Origin: an uncultured Clostridia bacterium
GTDB taxonomy: Bacteria > Bacillota > Clostridia > TANB77 > CAG-508
DNA length: 64,000 bases
Assembly (NCBI GenBank): GCA_947632745.1
Contig: CANRQH010000001.1
Coordinates: forward strand, 17,841 to 81,840
Direction of reading: 5' to 3'
Both the position numbers and the translations under genes were made by a program. Under the pieces are notes generated by a model. The model was not told the DNA's origin, made no database searches, and saw only the letters and a list, made by a program, of their open reading frames with translations. Shown here one piece after another: positions 46,314 to 56,400 of the stretch (positions are counted from its first letter, which is position 1; each line of letters starts with the position of its first letter).

Positions 46314-48353
46314 TTAATTATTATCCTCGTCATCAATAGGTCCAAATAATTCATCAAATTTTGCTTCTAATTCTTTTTGTAAATCATATTCATCTTCTGG
46401 CTCACCTTCCATTGGAAGTATTGGTGCATCATTAATATCGTCATCTTGTATATCTAATTTGTTATTTTCACTATCATATTGACGATTTTGATTAACATTA
46501 TTTGACTGAACTGCAACTGTTTGTTTATTTTCCTCATTTTCATCATCATCAAATAAATCATCTAAAGATTCTACTTTTAAGTCTTTAACAGGCTCTTCGT
46601 TTTTATCTTCAACATATGGATTATATGGATTATATTTTCTCCATTTTCCTCTTTCAATTTCGCCTATATCATTATGGCTGATTTCGTATTTTGCAAGCTC
46701 TTTTGCCATAGGCTTTTGGAAATAATAAAATTTTCTAGCCTTAACAGGTCTTACACCTTTTTCGAAAATTATACATAAGTCATTATCCATTCTTCTTAAT
46801 TCATCAGGTGTCATTAATGCTCTTCCCATTATTTGGTCTGAATCACTTGATCCAGTTTTAATATGGTCTCTATCTCTATTTGTAGATATACTTTCATGTG
46901 CAATTGTCTTTTCTCCTAATGCTTTTGAAAAATATTCAACTGTTTTTTGTGAGTTACTTCCTAAAAATACGTGCGTATCACAGTTACCAATAATTGTTTC
47001 GTAAGATTTTTCATATACTGCCTCTAATTGGTCTAAGTTTTGTAATATAACACTAAATGAAATTCCTCTACTTCTTGATGTTGATATTTTCTTATCAAAA
47101 TCTGGTATTTTTCCTATATTTGCAAACTCATCTAATATAAAATATGTTCTTTCTTTTAATTTTCCACCATTATTGTCCGCAAAGTTATATAATTGTTGAA
47201 TCATTTGTGAGAAAAATATTGTAAGCAAGAAATCGTATGCCCCATGTGTATCTGATGAAATTACATATACTGCAGTCTTTTGAGAACCAATTTCTTCAAA
47301 ATCAATTGTATCTGTTGATGTAAGTTCTGCAATTTCTTTTGAATCGAATTTTCCTAGTTTAGATTGTAATGTACTTAAAATTGAACTATATGTTTTTTCT
47401 GGTGCTATTTCTATAGATTTATAGTTCATTCTTGCTGGATGGTCATATGGAAGTTGACTCATAAGTTCTGTTAATAAGTTACTTCCTCCATTTGAGTTAG
47501 CAGCTCTAACTAACTCTGCACAACTTGCTAAGTTTTGTTCTTCTTCTGGTCTTGTTGCTATTAAATAATATATTAAAGCTTTTAATAACATCTCAGCTGA
47601 ATCATCCCAAAATGGATCAGAACCCCCACCTTCTGTTTTTTGCCCTTTAACTATTGTATTTGCTATAACGTCTACATCTATTTCAGAAGATATGTGCATT
47701 AATGGATTATATCCGTCACTATACTGCGGATTTACTAGATTGAAAACTTTTATTTTATATCCATGTTGCTTTAAAAATCCGGCTGTTCTATCATATAATT
47801 CTCCCTTTGGATCTGTAAATACATATGACCCTAGCATTTGATATGCATTAGGAATAGAATATGCTGAAGATTTACCAGAACCTGAACCTCCGACGATTAA
47901 AGCATTGACATTTCCAAGTTTATCTAGTGGTAAATAATTGTTTTCTGCTAAAATTATACCTTTATTTCTACTTAATATTCTATATTGCTCTCCATGTAAG
48001 CTCCAATCACTAGAACCATGCTCTATATCATCATATCTATGTTTTGGCATTAATCTTATTATTCCTATTGATACAAATACTGTATAGAATAATGTAAATC
48101 CAAATAGATTTTTTAAAAATTTTGAAACTAGATGATATTGAAATATTGATTTAATTCCTAAAATAGGATTGGATGCTGCTCTTGTAAATACTTTAAAATA
48201 TGCATCAGAATTGAATCCACCTGATAGCTTAATTTGATAAGAACCACAAGTTATTGGAATAATAAATACTATAGCTAATAAAAGCCATAGTATAACTGCA
48301 ATTATTATTGATGTTCTACTTTTTCTAAAAGCTCCTTCAATTTTATAATTCAT
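46314..48353 (-). CDS. TraG/VirD4-like type IV coupling ATPase
   Basis: 679 residues. Two N-terminal membrane helices (about 15-40 and 85-110), Walker A VGGSGSGKSSAYSIPN, Walker B region FILDEFANIGKIPDF and the TraG pattern STSRSRGISFSVILQNLDQL. Asp/Glu/Asn-rich acidic tail (about 585-679). Coupling proteins feed DNA-protein complexes to conjugation channels. No relaxase, VirB4 or integrase lies in the window, so it is an orphan here, in a row with two unknown genes upstream (48406-49222). It may be a relic of an integrative element or act in trans with one elsewhere. Confidence 0.9.
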   Translation of the reverse strand: MNYKIEGAFRKSRTSIIIAVILWLLLAIVFIIPITCGSYQIKLSGGFNSDAYFKVFTRAASNPILGIKSIFQYHLVSKFLKNLFGFTLFYTVFVSIGIIRLMPKHRYDDIEHGSSDWSLHGEQYRILSRNKGIILAENNYLPLDKLGNVNALIVGGSGSGKSSAYSIPNAYQMLGSYVFTDPKGELYDRTAGFLKQHGYKIKVFNLVNPQYSDGYNPLMHISSEIDVDVIANTIVKGQKTEGGGSDPFWDDSAEMLLKALIYYLIATRPEEEQNLASCAELVRAANSNGGSNLLTELMSQLPYDHPARMNYKSIEIAPEKTYSSILSTLQSKLGKFDSKEIAELTSTDTIDFEEIGSQKTAVYVISSDTHGAYDFLLTIFFSQMIQQLYNFADNNGGKLKERTYFILDEFANIGKIPDFDKKISTSRSRGISFSVILQNLDQLEAVYEKSYETIIGNCDTHVFLGSNSQKTVEYFSKALGEKTIAHESISTNRDRDHIKTGSSDSDQIMGRALMTPDELRRMDNDLCIIFEKGVRPVKARKFYYFQKPMAKELAKYEISHNDIGEIERGKWRKYNPYNPYVEDKNEEPVKDLKVESLDDLFDDDENEENKQTVAVQSNNVNQNRQYDSENNKLDIQDDDINDAPILPMEGEPEDEYDLQKELEAKFDELFGPIDDEDNN

Positions 48354-48405
48354 TTTAAATCACCCATCTCTTTTGTTTTATTATTCTCTTATATTTGCAT
48401 TTTTA

Positions 48406-48687
48406 TTATCTGTCTACACCCCTGTCAGAAGCTGCTTCTATTGACATAGTTTCTGTTGAAGGTGATAATTCTGTTACAATATGTTCTTTGTTAAATGGTC
48501 TTTTTTCGTTTAATATCTTTAATGTATGTTCATCATGTTTTATATTTTTATCTTTGTCAAATATTTCTACCATTTCCATAGTTGCTAATGGTATATTTTC
48601 ACCTGTACTAGGAGTTCTATGTTTTTTTACTTTCTCAAGTTCTTTTATAAACTCTTCTATTTTAGCTTGCTTTTCCTTTTCTGTCAT
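48406..48687 (-). CDS. Small acidic/helical protein of unknown function
   Basis: 93 residues. ATG 48687 behind AAGGAGGA, 13 bp after the preceding gene and 52 bp before the TraG-like gene, so probably one operon. N-terminal helix KEKQAKIEEFIKELEKVKKH, the rest polar (TPSTGENIPLATMEMVEIFD). No signal peptide or membrane helix; the internal PSTGE is not followed by a hydrophobic anchor and is not a sorting signal. Not recognised; an accessory of the coupling ATPase is a guess from position. Confidence 0.65.
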   Translation of the reverse strand: MTEKEKQAKIEEFIKELEKVKKHRTPSTGENIPLATMEMVEIFDKDKNIKHDEHTLKILNEKRPFNKEHIVTELSPSTETMSIEAASDRGVDR

Positions 48688-48700
48688 TTAGGGTTCCTCC

Positions 48701-49222
48701 TTATTTTTTATCATCTCTTATTTCAAATGTAAAATAAGATTTATTTGGTTTTAATTTGCATTTTCCTTTAACTTCATCATCTCTTTCATCATAATAAAGA
48801 TCAGGTTTTATTTCTTCCGTGGTTTCTGGGTCTATTATTGTAATAGCTCTCTTTAAATTTGGTGTATATCTGAAATCCTTAAATTCAGTTTTTTCTTCAG
48901 AATAAATTGTATTGAATTTAAATGGTATCGGTTTTTTTGAAATTTTTACTTCATCATTAATAAGCAATCCATTATTAATAATAACCTTTTCTTTTGCAAA
49001 AGAAAAAATTATTAATTGATTTCCACTTTCTTGAGGGTCTTCTACGTAAAATGTCCTTTTCTTTAAATCCCCAACAAACTGCTCTGTTGAATTTAATCTT
49101 TCAACAGTATATTTAGGGTATTTGTGCAAATACTCTTTGTCTGTTTTGTAAACCTCATAAATAACTGTGTTTACCCCCTTAGGGTCAGTTATACTAAAGT
49201 GTTTTCCTTTCCATGATTCCAT
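48701..49222 (-). CDS. Hypothetical protein, beta-rich, upstream of TraG
   Basis: 173 residues from ATG 49222 behind GGTGGAGGAA; an in-frame ATG 15 bases further up overlaps that site and is rejected. The sequence is rich in short predicted strands (HFSITDPKGVNTVIYEVYKT; FYVEDPQESGNQLIIFSFAK) and lacks signal or membrane segments. No motif I recognise. First gene of the 48701-48406-46314 run. Confidence 0.7.
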   Translation of the reverse strand: MESWKGKHFSITDPKGVNTVIYEVYKTDKEYLHKYPKYTVERLNSTEQFVGDLKKRTFYVEDPQESGNQLIIFSFAKEKVIINNGLLINDEVKISKKPIPFKFNTIYSEEKTEFKDFRYTPNLKRAITIIDPETTEEIKPDLYYDERDDEVKGKCKLKPNKSYFTFEIRDDKK

Positions 49223-49332
49223 TTTAAATTCCTCCACCTTCTATGATTTATTATAACATAGCGTATTCATTTGTATAATCACTAAATATAATTATACCAA
49301 TTTTTACGTTTTATGTCAATAGTATTTTATAT

Positions 49333-50247
49333 TTATTTATTTCTTGGGTTAAAAGTTGAAATACTACTTAACTTTTCGAATAACTTTTCTTCCTCTTCAC
49401 TAAGTTTTTTGGGTACCATAATATTAATATTAACTATTAAATCGCCTCTGCCACCTTTTCCATCTTTATATCCTTTTCCTGAAATTTTAACTATTTCTCC
49501 TGTTTCTATACCTTTTGGGATATAAACTTCGGTTTGTTCATCTATGGAATATACCTTTACTTTGGTTCCTAAAGCAGCTTCCCATGGTGTTAAATATAAA
49601 TTTGTATATAAATCATTTCCTTGCAATTTAAATTTATTATTATCTTTTATATTAACTTTTATAAACAAATCTCCATTTTTGCCACCATCTTTGCCACTTT
49701 TTCCCTGTCCTATAAGTCTTATTTTTTCTCCATTATGAAGACCTGCAGGAATTGAAACCGTAAATACTTTCATTTTTCCATCAATAGTTCTAAGCGATAT
49801 TTTTTTGTCTAATCCATAAAATACTTCTTCTATTTCAACATTTATACTTGTTTCTAAATTTTCACCTTTAATAGGTGTTTTTCCAGATTGATTTTTTGGC
49901 TTTCTTTTCTTATCTACATTTTCTTTTTTTTCAATATTTCCAAAAAACATACTAAATAAATCATCAAATGTTGAATTTGATTTTTTATTTTCTTCTTTAT
50001 ACTCTTTTTGTTTTACTTGTGCATTATTTCTGTTCCAAATTCTATCATACTTCCTTTTTGAAGTACTATCTGAAAGAATTTTATATGCTTCATTTATATC
50101 TTTAATTTTCTCCTCAGCTAGCTTATCTTCTATATTTAAATCTGGATGATTTTTTTTAACAGCTAGTCTATATGCATTTTTAATTTGTTCTGAAGATACT
50201 CTATTTGTCTTTAGTTCCAATATTTTGTAATAATCTTTAAATATCAT
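49333..50247 (-). CDS. DnaJ/CbpA-like co-chaperone without zinc finger
   Basis: 304 residues from ATG 50247 behind GGAGAGGATAG; the frame extends 60 bases further without a start site. J domain with KKNHPDLN (HPD motif, about 34-36) at residues 1-70, a polar linker, then two DnaJ C-terminal beta domains (ISLRTIDGKMKVFTVSIPAG; GRGDLIVNINIMVPKKLSEE). The Cys-rich CxxCxGxG repeats of true DnaJ are missing, so it belongs with CbpA-type proteins. It stimulates DnaK ATPase. Confidence 0.9.
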   Translation of the reverse strand: MIFKDYYKILELKTNRVSSEQIKNAYRLAVKKNHPDLNIEDKLAEEKIKDINEAYKILSDSTSKRKYDRIWNRNNAQVKQKEYKEENKKSNSTFDDLFSMFFGNIEKKENVDKKRKPKNQSGKTPIKGENLETSINVEIEEVFYGLDKKISLRTIDGKMKVFTVSIPAGLHNGEKIRLIGQGKSGKDGGKNGDLFIKVNIKDNNKFKLQGNDLYTNLYLTPWEAALGTKVKVYSIDEQTEVYIPKGIETGEIVKISGKGYKDGKGGRGDLIVNINIMVPKKLSEEEEKLFEKLSSISTFNPRNK

Positions 50248-50293
50248 CTCTATCCTCTCCAAATTTAAATTACAAACATTATAGCAGTAAACA

Positions 50294-50327
50294 AAAAAAA
50301 AATCCATAGTTTTTATGGATTTTTTTT
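50294..50327 (-). terminator. Terminator between the glycosidase and dnaJ-like genes
   Basis: AAAAAAATCCATA / TATGGATTTTTTT stem with a short T-rich loop; A/T tracts on both sides allow termination in either direction. Confidence 0.65.
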
Positions 50328-50403
50328 ATTTTCTTAACCTTTTTTATTTTACATATAAATATAGATTTTTATAGCCTATTTTAAACTTTAACTCTTCTAT
50401 CTT

Positions 50404-51534
50404 TTAATCATCAATTAAGCCAAAACCGGTTGCAATAAATCTAGTTTTGTGAGCTCCTGTACTATCTATTGGGTCATTTATCAATTCATAATTTACAACT
50501 AATGCAGTTGAAGTTCCACCATCCAAATTAGCCGCATTATATGCTCCATAATTTTGCATTATTTCAATTAAATCATCCATATCTGCCCCTGGTCTTGTAA
50601 TTGTTCTTCCATCTATTGCTAAAAATAATACAATTCCATCTTTTCTTTGACCTATAGCACTACGGGGTGCTGTTCCCCAGCCTCCATTTCCAACAACTTT
50701 TGATGCATTTCCATTTACTATTAAAAATGGCCCACATGTTACGCAATCTCTAATTCCAAGAGATCTGGCAGTTTTTTCTGTACATTTAGATGCTAGTACA
50801 AGTTTATTGTCATTATCAAATCCAATTATTCCTCCTGCACCCGCATAGTAAGTAGTTGTTAATACTTTTCCTTTTGATAATGTAACTCCTAATGGTTTAG
50901 CTCCATTACTACTATAATTTGGATCTTCAAATCCACCACCATTTATTGCAACAACAGCCTTATTTGCTTTTGCCATAGTTGTTAAGTATTGCCCACTAAC
51001 TCCCATTTTGGCAGTAACTAAAGTACGTACTTTTGATGGATCATATATTACAGCTAAATATCCAGAATATCCTTTTCCTGAAATTTCTAATATTTTATAT
51101 TTATCATCAGGGTTTTCTTTTTCTAAAACTTGTCGTTCGTATTCATTTGCGTATTCTACTTTTTCTTCCATATTTACAACTATTGCATCTGTATCTGTTT
51201 CTTCTATTATTTCTTCTACTCTATTTGTACCCATTACCTCATCAATTGTCTCTTGGCTGTAAAATAAATATGCAATCCATTGGTGACTCATAGTCGTCAT
51301 TGCCGTAGTGATTAGCCAATCTCTAAAGCCATGATACGGTCCATACAATAGAAATGCTAAAGAACTAATTCCAAGTATAATAAGTATTAAAAGAGTAATT
51401 AAAATTCTTTTCAATATACTTCCCTTTTTTTTCTTATGTGCGCTTTTCTTTTTATAGCTGTGCTCTTGATTTACATTATTTATTCTTTCTCCCATCTCTT
51501 TCACATTTTCTGTTTGTCCAATTATCTGATTCAT
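50404..51534 (-). CDS. Membrane-anchored phosphodiester glycosidase (NAGPA-type domain)
   Basis: 376 residues. Basic N-terminus (KKKSAHKKKKGS), one membrane helix (about 45-65), then an extracytoplasmic domain of the NAGPA/phosphodiester glycosidase family (about 150-375): AVIYDPSKVRTLV, AINGGGFEDPNY, SAIGQRKDGIVLFLAIDGR, NLDGGTSTALV. Members cleave sugar phosphodiester bonds and are frequent in Firmicutes walls, where a role in modifying teichoic acid or exopolysaccharide is suspected. ATG 51534 after AAAAAGGATG. The next gene upstream is an LD-carboxypeptidase, also a wall enzyme. Confidence 0.85.
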   Translation of the reverse strand: MNQIIGQTENVKEMGERINNVNQEHSYKKKSAHKKKKGSILKRILITLLILIILGISSLAFLLYGPYHGFRDWLITTAMTTMSHQWIAYLFYSQETIDEVMGTNRVEEIIEETDTDAIVVNMEEKVEYANEYERQVLEKENPDDKYKILEISGKGYSGYLAVIYDPSKVRTLVTAKMGVSGQYLTTMAKANKAVVAINGGGFEDPNYSSNGAKPLGVTLSKGKVLTTTYYAGAGGIIGFDNDNKLVLASKCTEKTARSLGIRDCVTCGPFLIVNGNASKVVGNGGWGTAPRSAIGQRKDGIVLFLAIDGRTITRPGADMDDLIEIMQNYGAYNAANLDGGTSTALVVNYELINDPIDSTGAHKTRFIATGFGLIDD

Positions 51535-51599
51535 TTACACTTCATCCTTTTTTCTTTTATAGTTACCACATATTATTTTACTACATATATATAATAATT

Positions 51600-52535
51600 T
51601 CAACTGTTTAATTCAATATGTTTTTCTAATAAAATAATTTTTTTATTTTTAGATGTATCTATTTTTGCTTTAATACCAATTGGTATAGTTATCTTTTTTG
51701 CAATATGTCCAAAATTATTTGATTTTATAATTGGAAAATTATATTCATCTTCTATAACATCTTTAACAATTTTTTCTAAAGAAATTTTGCTTTCATGTTC
51801 ATAACTTCCTATCCATATGCCATTTATTTTAGAAAACACATCATTTTGTTTCATATAATATAAGAAACTACTTACAAATTTTGGATCAGATTCTTCTGCT
51901 AAGTCTTCAATAAACATAATTTTATTCTCAAAATCTAATGAATATTTACCGCAAACCATACGGCTTAAGCAATTTAAGTTTCCACCAATTAATTCTCCTT
52001 CGCATACACCTTTTTGTATTATTGTAAACTTTTCACCTTGTTTTTGTAAAGTATTCTTCCCTTTCATTAGTTTGTCTATTATGTCTTCAAACACACTAGA
52101 ATCATCCCAATCTGAGATTGCCTTAAATGTAGAAGCATGGAATGTTATTAAACCTGTTTTTTTATTTATCATATTAAGCAAAGATGTAGAATCGCTGAAT
52201 CCGCAAAAGATTTTGGGATTTTTCTTTATTAATTCATAATCTATATAATCAAATAATGTATTTGAATTTTCTCCACCTTTAGCACAAAATATAGCTTGTA
52301 CATCTTTATTTAAAAATGCTAAATTTAAATCCACTGCTTTTTCCTTAGGCGTTGCACCATATCCTAATGTATTTGAATTTACGTATTTTCCATATATAAC
52401 ATTTATTCCTCTTGAATTAAAAAGTTTTTCTGTTTCTTTTAAAAATTTAACGTCATCTTCTTGAACAGAGTTTGATGGTGCAATAACTTGTATTGTGTCT
52501 CCTTTTTTTAATTTATTTGGTATTATTTTTTTCAT
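51600..52535 (-). CDS. LD-carboxypeptidase (peptidase S66)
   Basis: 311 residues. Starts KKGDTIQVIAPSNSVQ, typical of S66; nucleophile Ser in FCGFSDSTSLL (about 115), VCEGELIGGNLNCLSR mid-protein with catalytic Glu region, and the His in SNNFGHIAKKITIPIG near the C-terminus. It trims the terminal D-Ala of muropeptides for recycling, or, for MccF-like members, cleaves microcin C. No microcin genes nearby, so muropeptide recycling is favoured. ATG 52535 after GAGGAGGAA. No signal peptide, hence cytoplasmic. Confidence 0.88.
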   Translation of the reverse strand: MKKIIPNKLKKGDTIQVIAPSNSVQEDDVKFLKETEKLFNSRGINVIYGKYVNSNTLGYGATPKEKAVDLNLAFLNKDVQAIFCAKGGENSNTLFDYIDYELIKKNPKIFCGFSDSTSLLNMINKKTGLITFHASTFKAISDWDDSSVFEDIIDKLMKGKNTLQKQGEKFTIIQKGVCEGELIGGNLNCLSRMVCGKYSLDFENKIMFIEDLAEESDPKFVSSFLYYMKQNDVFSKINGIWIGSYEHESKISLEKIVKDVIEDEYNFPIIKSNNFGHIAKKITIPIGIKAKIDTSKNKKIILLEKHIELNS

Positions 52536-52623
52536 TATTCATTCCTCCTCTAATATAATTAAAAAAAACAACTTATTCTTTCTATTTTTATACATTATTT
52601 TTCTTTATATTTCAAGCATATCT

Positions 52624-53448
52624 TTATTTTAAAGAAATTATTGCAGTAGCTAAACCATATTGCAATCCCTCTTTTCTATATGAATGAACCTTTTCGCTGT
52701 TACAAACTGAACATATTTTACTATCTTCAATATTCTCTTCTAAAATTCCTTTTTGTTTTAAAATTATCTTATTTATTAGTACAGTATCTATATACCACTT
52801 TTCTTTTTTTTCATCTTTTACAATAAATTCATCAATTTCTTTTAAATCTTTGAATTCATTATAAAACATTTCGTATACATCTTGGTCAACTTCGAAGTGA
52901 CATTTCCTAATACTAGGGCAAACACAAACTATAATATCCCTAGGGTTTGAGCCAAATTCTTCTTTCATTTTATCTATTGCTTTTACCGAAATTCTTTGCA
53001 ATGTTCCTCTCCAACCTGAATGAATATTTGCGATAACTTTTCTTTTGGGATCAAACATTAAAAATAAAATACAATCAGCATTTGTGGTAGCTAGAACTAT
53101 TTTTCTTTTGTTTGTAATTAAGCCATCCGAATGGTTTGGAGTATCTATTCTGCTTTCATCAACATAATTAATTATGTCAATATTATCAGTATGAAATTGA
53201 TTTGCTTTTACAATATTTTTATAATTTAACTCATTTGCATTACATAAATCTTTATAATTTCCTAAATTTTTCTCATATTCTTCTACGGGTAAAGGCATTT
53301 TGTTTGCTTTGAAAGTTCTATAATTTCTGTCTATTCCAAGCGAATATGCATGAGAAATTAAATTAGAATATTTAAGCAATTTTTTAAATTGTAAAAATTC
53401 TTGATTATCTTTTCTTATATGTAAAACATTTTCATTTGATAAATTCAT
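52624..53448 (-). CDS. pgeF: Peptidoglycan editing factor / purine nucleoside phosphorylase PgeF
   Basis: 274 residues from ATG 53448 after AGAAAGGAC; an upstream in-frame start would sit before that site. Family motifs: TTNADCILFLMFDPKRKV, NIHSGWRGT with metal-binding His, PSIRKCHFEVDQDVYEMF with Cys/His. Members were once called laccase-like; they are now linked to purine nucleoside cleavage and to peptidoglycan precursor fidelity. Its neighbours LD-carboxypeptidase and addB are 88 and 46 bp away in the same direction. Confidence 0.88.
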   Translation of the reverse strand: MNLSNENVLHIRKDNQEFLQFKKLLKYSNLISHAYSLGIDRNYRTFKANKMPLPVEEYEKNLGNYKDLCNANELNYKNIVKANQFHTDNIDIINYVDESRIDTPNHSDGLITNKRKIVLATTNADCILFLMFDPKRKVIANIHSGWRGTLQRISVKAIDKMKEEFGSNPRDIIVCVCPSIRKCHFEVDQDVYEMFYNEFKDLKEIDEFIVKDEKKEKWYIDTVLINKIILKQKGILEENIEDSKICSVCNSEKVHSYRKEGLQYGLATAIISLK

Positions 53449-53494
53449 AATAAAGTCCTTTCTTTTTTTTAAATACACTTAGTAGTAAAAAAAA

Positions 53495-56400
53495 TTATAT
53501 TTTTTCATCTACATAATTATAAATATCTTCTTTGGTTTTCTTATTAATATAATTATATTCTGTAGGAAATATTCCGGAATTAAAACCGCATATTTTTTTG
53601 TATATACAATATCTACATGGTGTTAACTTATTTTTATAATATGGTTTTAATTCTATATTACCATTTAATATTTCTTTTCCTATTTCTTTTATTGTATTAT
53701 TTACATATTTTTGTAATTTTTCAAATTCTTCTACACTTGCAATATTGCTTTTTTTACTGCTTAAATTTTCGTCTTTATCAAGATAAGCTGGAATAATCTG
53801 TGAGTATGATGAAGCCTTCATTGTATTATCTTGCATTTTTGCAACATTAACATCCGCAAGGATTAATCCTCTCATTTTAAAATTATTTTTTATTTTTTGT
53901 TCTATTTCTTCCTCAGTTATTTTTTTCTTAGCGTCATTCATCTGCTCTAATAGACTAAAATATAAGATTCCAGCAGGAACGAAGTCTTCTATTTTACATA
54001 CAGCATCTAAATATGTAATTAATTGTAATTGAAGTCCAGCATAAACATCCGAATAATTTATATTTTTTATAGATGATTTATAATCTATTATTCTAACATA
54101 TCTATTATTTTCGTCTTTGGCAATATCTATTCTGTCTATTTTTCCAACTATTTCTATTATTTTGCCATCTTCTAGCTCAATTTTAATTGGCTTATATTCA
54201 CCATCTTTTTCATTAAATGAAACTTCGGTTCCTTTTACATTAAAATCACTTATTTTTAAACTTAAAATAATATATTTTAGGGCTTTTAAAATCATTCTTT
54301 TTAATCTTTTTACAAGAAATTTATATTTTTCAGTTGCAACAAATATATAGTTACTATCATTTTGTAATTTTTCATCAATTATTTTATTAATTATTTCCTC
54401 TTGTTCTTTTTCTTCTATATTTTTTACACTTATTTTATTTTCATTTAATTCTTCAAAAAATGAATGTATAACATCATGCATAAATGAACCTGTATCAAGA
54501 CTTCCTACCTTTAGTTCTTCTTTTTCTTTTAATTTCAAACTATATCCTAAAAAATACTCATATGGACATGATTTAAAAGTTTCTAATCTGGAAATACTGG
54601 TATTTAATTTTTTTCCATATAATTTTTCAATATTTTCTTTTTTTATTTTTTTAGGACTTTTTAAAAATTTAATATATTCTAAATTATTTTTTAATATTTT
54701 TTTATAATTTTTATTTTCTTTAAAATATTTATAAAATAAAATTAAATTATTTATTTCATTAAAATTATTTTCATTTAAATTAATTTTATTTTCATAATTT
54801 ATATTATTTTCATCTAAATTAATTTTATTATTTATATTATTTTCTTTTAAATTATTTTTATTTTCATTTAAATAATTTATATTAAAAATTAAATTTTCAT
54901 AAATATTTTTTTCATTAATTAAAAAATATTTTTTCTCTAAAATATCACTTTCTTCTTTTAAATTTAAAAATATTTTTTTCATTTTTAAAATTAAAGAAGA
55001 AGGTCGTAAAGAATTTCCACCTAAATCTGTCATACAATATGACAAAAATATTTTTTCCTCTGCAGTTGTAAATGCTTTATAAATATTAAAATTATCATCA
55101 TATAAATTATCAATTGACCCTTTTGCAAGCTCAATTCCATTATCTTTCAAAAGTCCTCTATCCGTATCGTTAAAGTAACCTTCATCTCTATTTATGCTTG
55201 GAAAAACCCCATCATTTAACCCTACTATAAATATAGATTTTACTTTATGTGTTCTTGACCTTTCTGTATCTCCAACTATAATTCCATCTTGTTTACTTGG
55301 TATTTTTCCAAGGTCACTATTTTTTAATCCTATTTTTAAAATTTTATAAACATTTTCTAATGTTATTTTTTCATTTTTAAAAATATTTACAATTTCATCA
55401 AAAATATTTATTATAATTTCATAACTAATTTTATATTCTGATGCTAATTCAAAAAAATTATTTTTTTCTAATTCTTTTATTCTTTTATTTATTTTATTTT
55501 CTATTTTTTGTTCATTTAAAAATAAATAAATTTCTTTAATTATATTTTCTGCATTTTGTTTTTTATTTATTTTATTTTCTAAATTAATTATTGGTTCAAT
55601 TATTTTTTTTCTTAATTTATTTAAATAATTAATTTCATTTTTTGTATTTTCATTAATTCCATAAATAAAATCTTTTTTAAATTTATTATTTTTTATTCCA
55701 TATTTAATACAATATTTTTCTAATTTAAAAATATCATCTTCATCAATTTCTAAAAAATTAATTTTTAAATAATTAAATATTGATTCATATGAATAATTTT
55801 TTATTATAATTTCTATTATACTTAATATATATCTAACTATAATATTTTGATTTAAATCTTTCTTTTCGTCTATAAATACTGGTATTTCATATTTCGAAAA
55901 AATTGATTTAAATAATGATGAATATGAATTTACATCTTTTGTAATTATTGCTATTTCATTATATTTATAATTTTCTTTTTTTACTAAATTAATTATATTA
56001 TTTGCAATATATTCTATTTCTGAATATTTATTTTTTGCTAAAAATAATTTAATATTATTTATTTCATTTTCATATTTTTTTATTTTTTGATTATATAAAT
56101 AATTTTCAATAAATATTAATTCATTATTTTTAAATCTATATAATTTATCTAAATTTATTATTTCTATTTTTTCATCATTTTTTAATAATTTTAATATTTT
56201 ATTTAATGTAACTTTATTTGGATAAAAAATATCTGTATCTGGATTAGTATTTAATTCTAAATTATCTATGCAAAATGTTATGGTTACATTTTTTGAAATA
56301 TTTAATAATTTTTTTATTATTTCTAATTCTTGCTTTGTATATCCTACAAATTCATCTATATAAATATTGCAATTTTTAAATAAATCTACTTTATCTATAT

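Noticed and set aside
48406..48687. PSTGE in the 93-residue protein as a sortase signal
   Set aside because: It lies near the N-terminus and is not followed by a hydrophobic helix and basic tail.
46314..49222. Complete integrative conjugative element
   Set aside because: No relaxase, VirB4, integrase or attachment repeats were found around the coupling ATPase.
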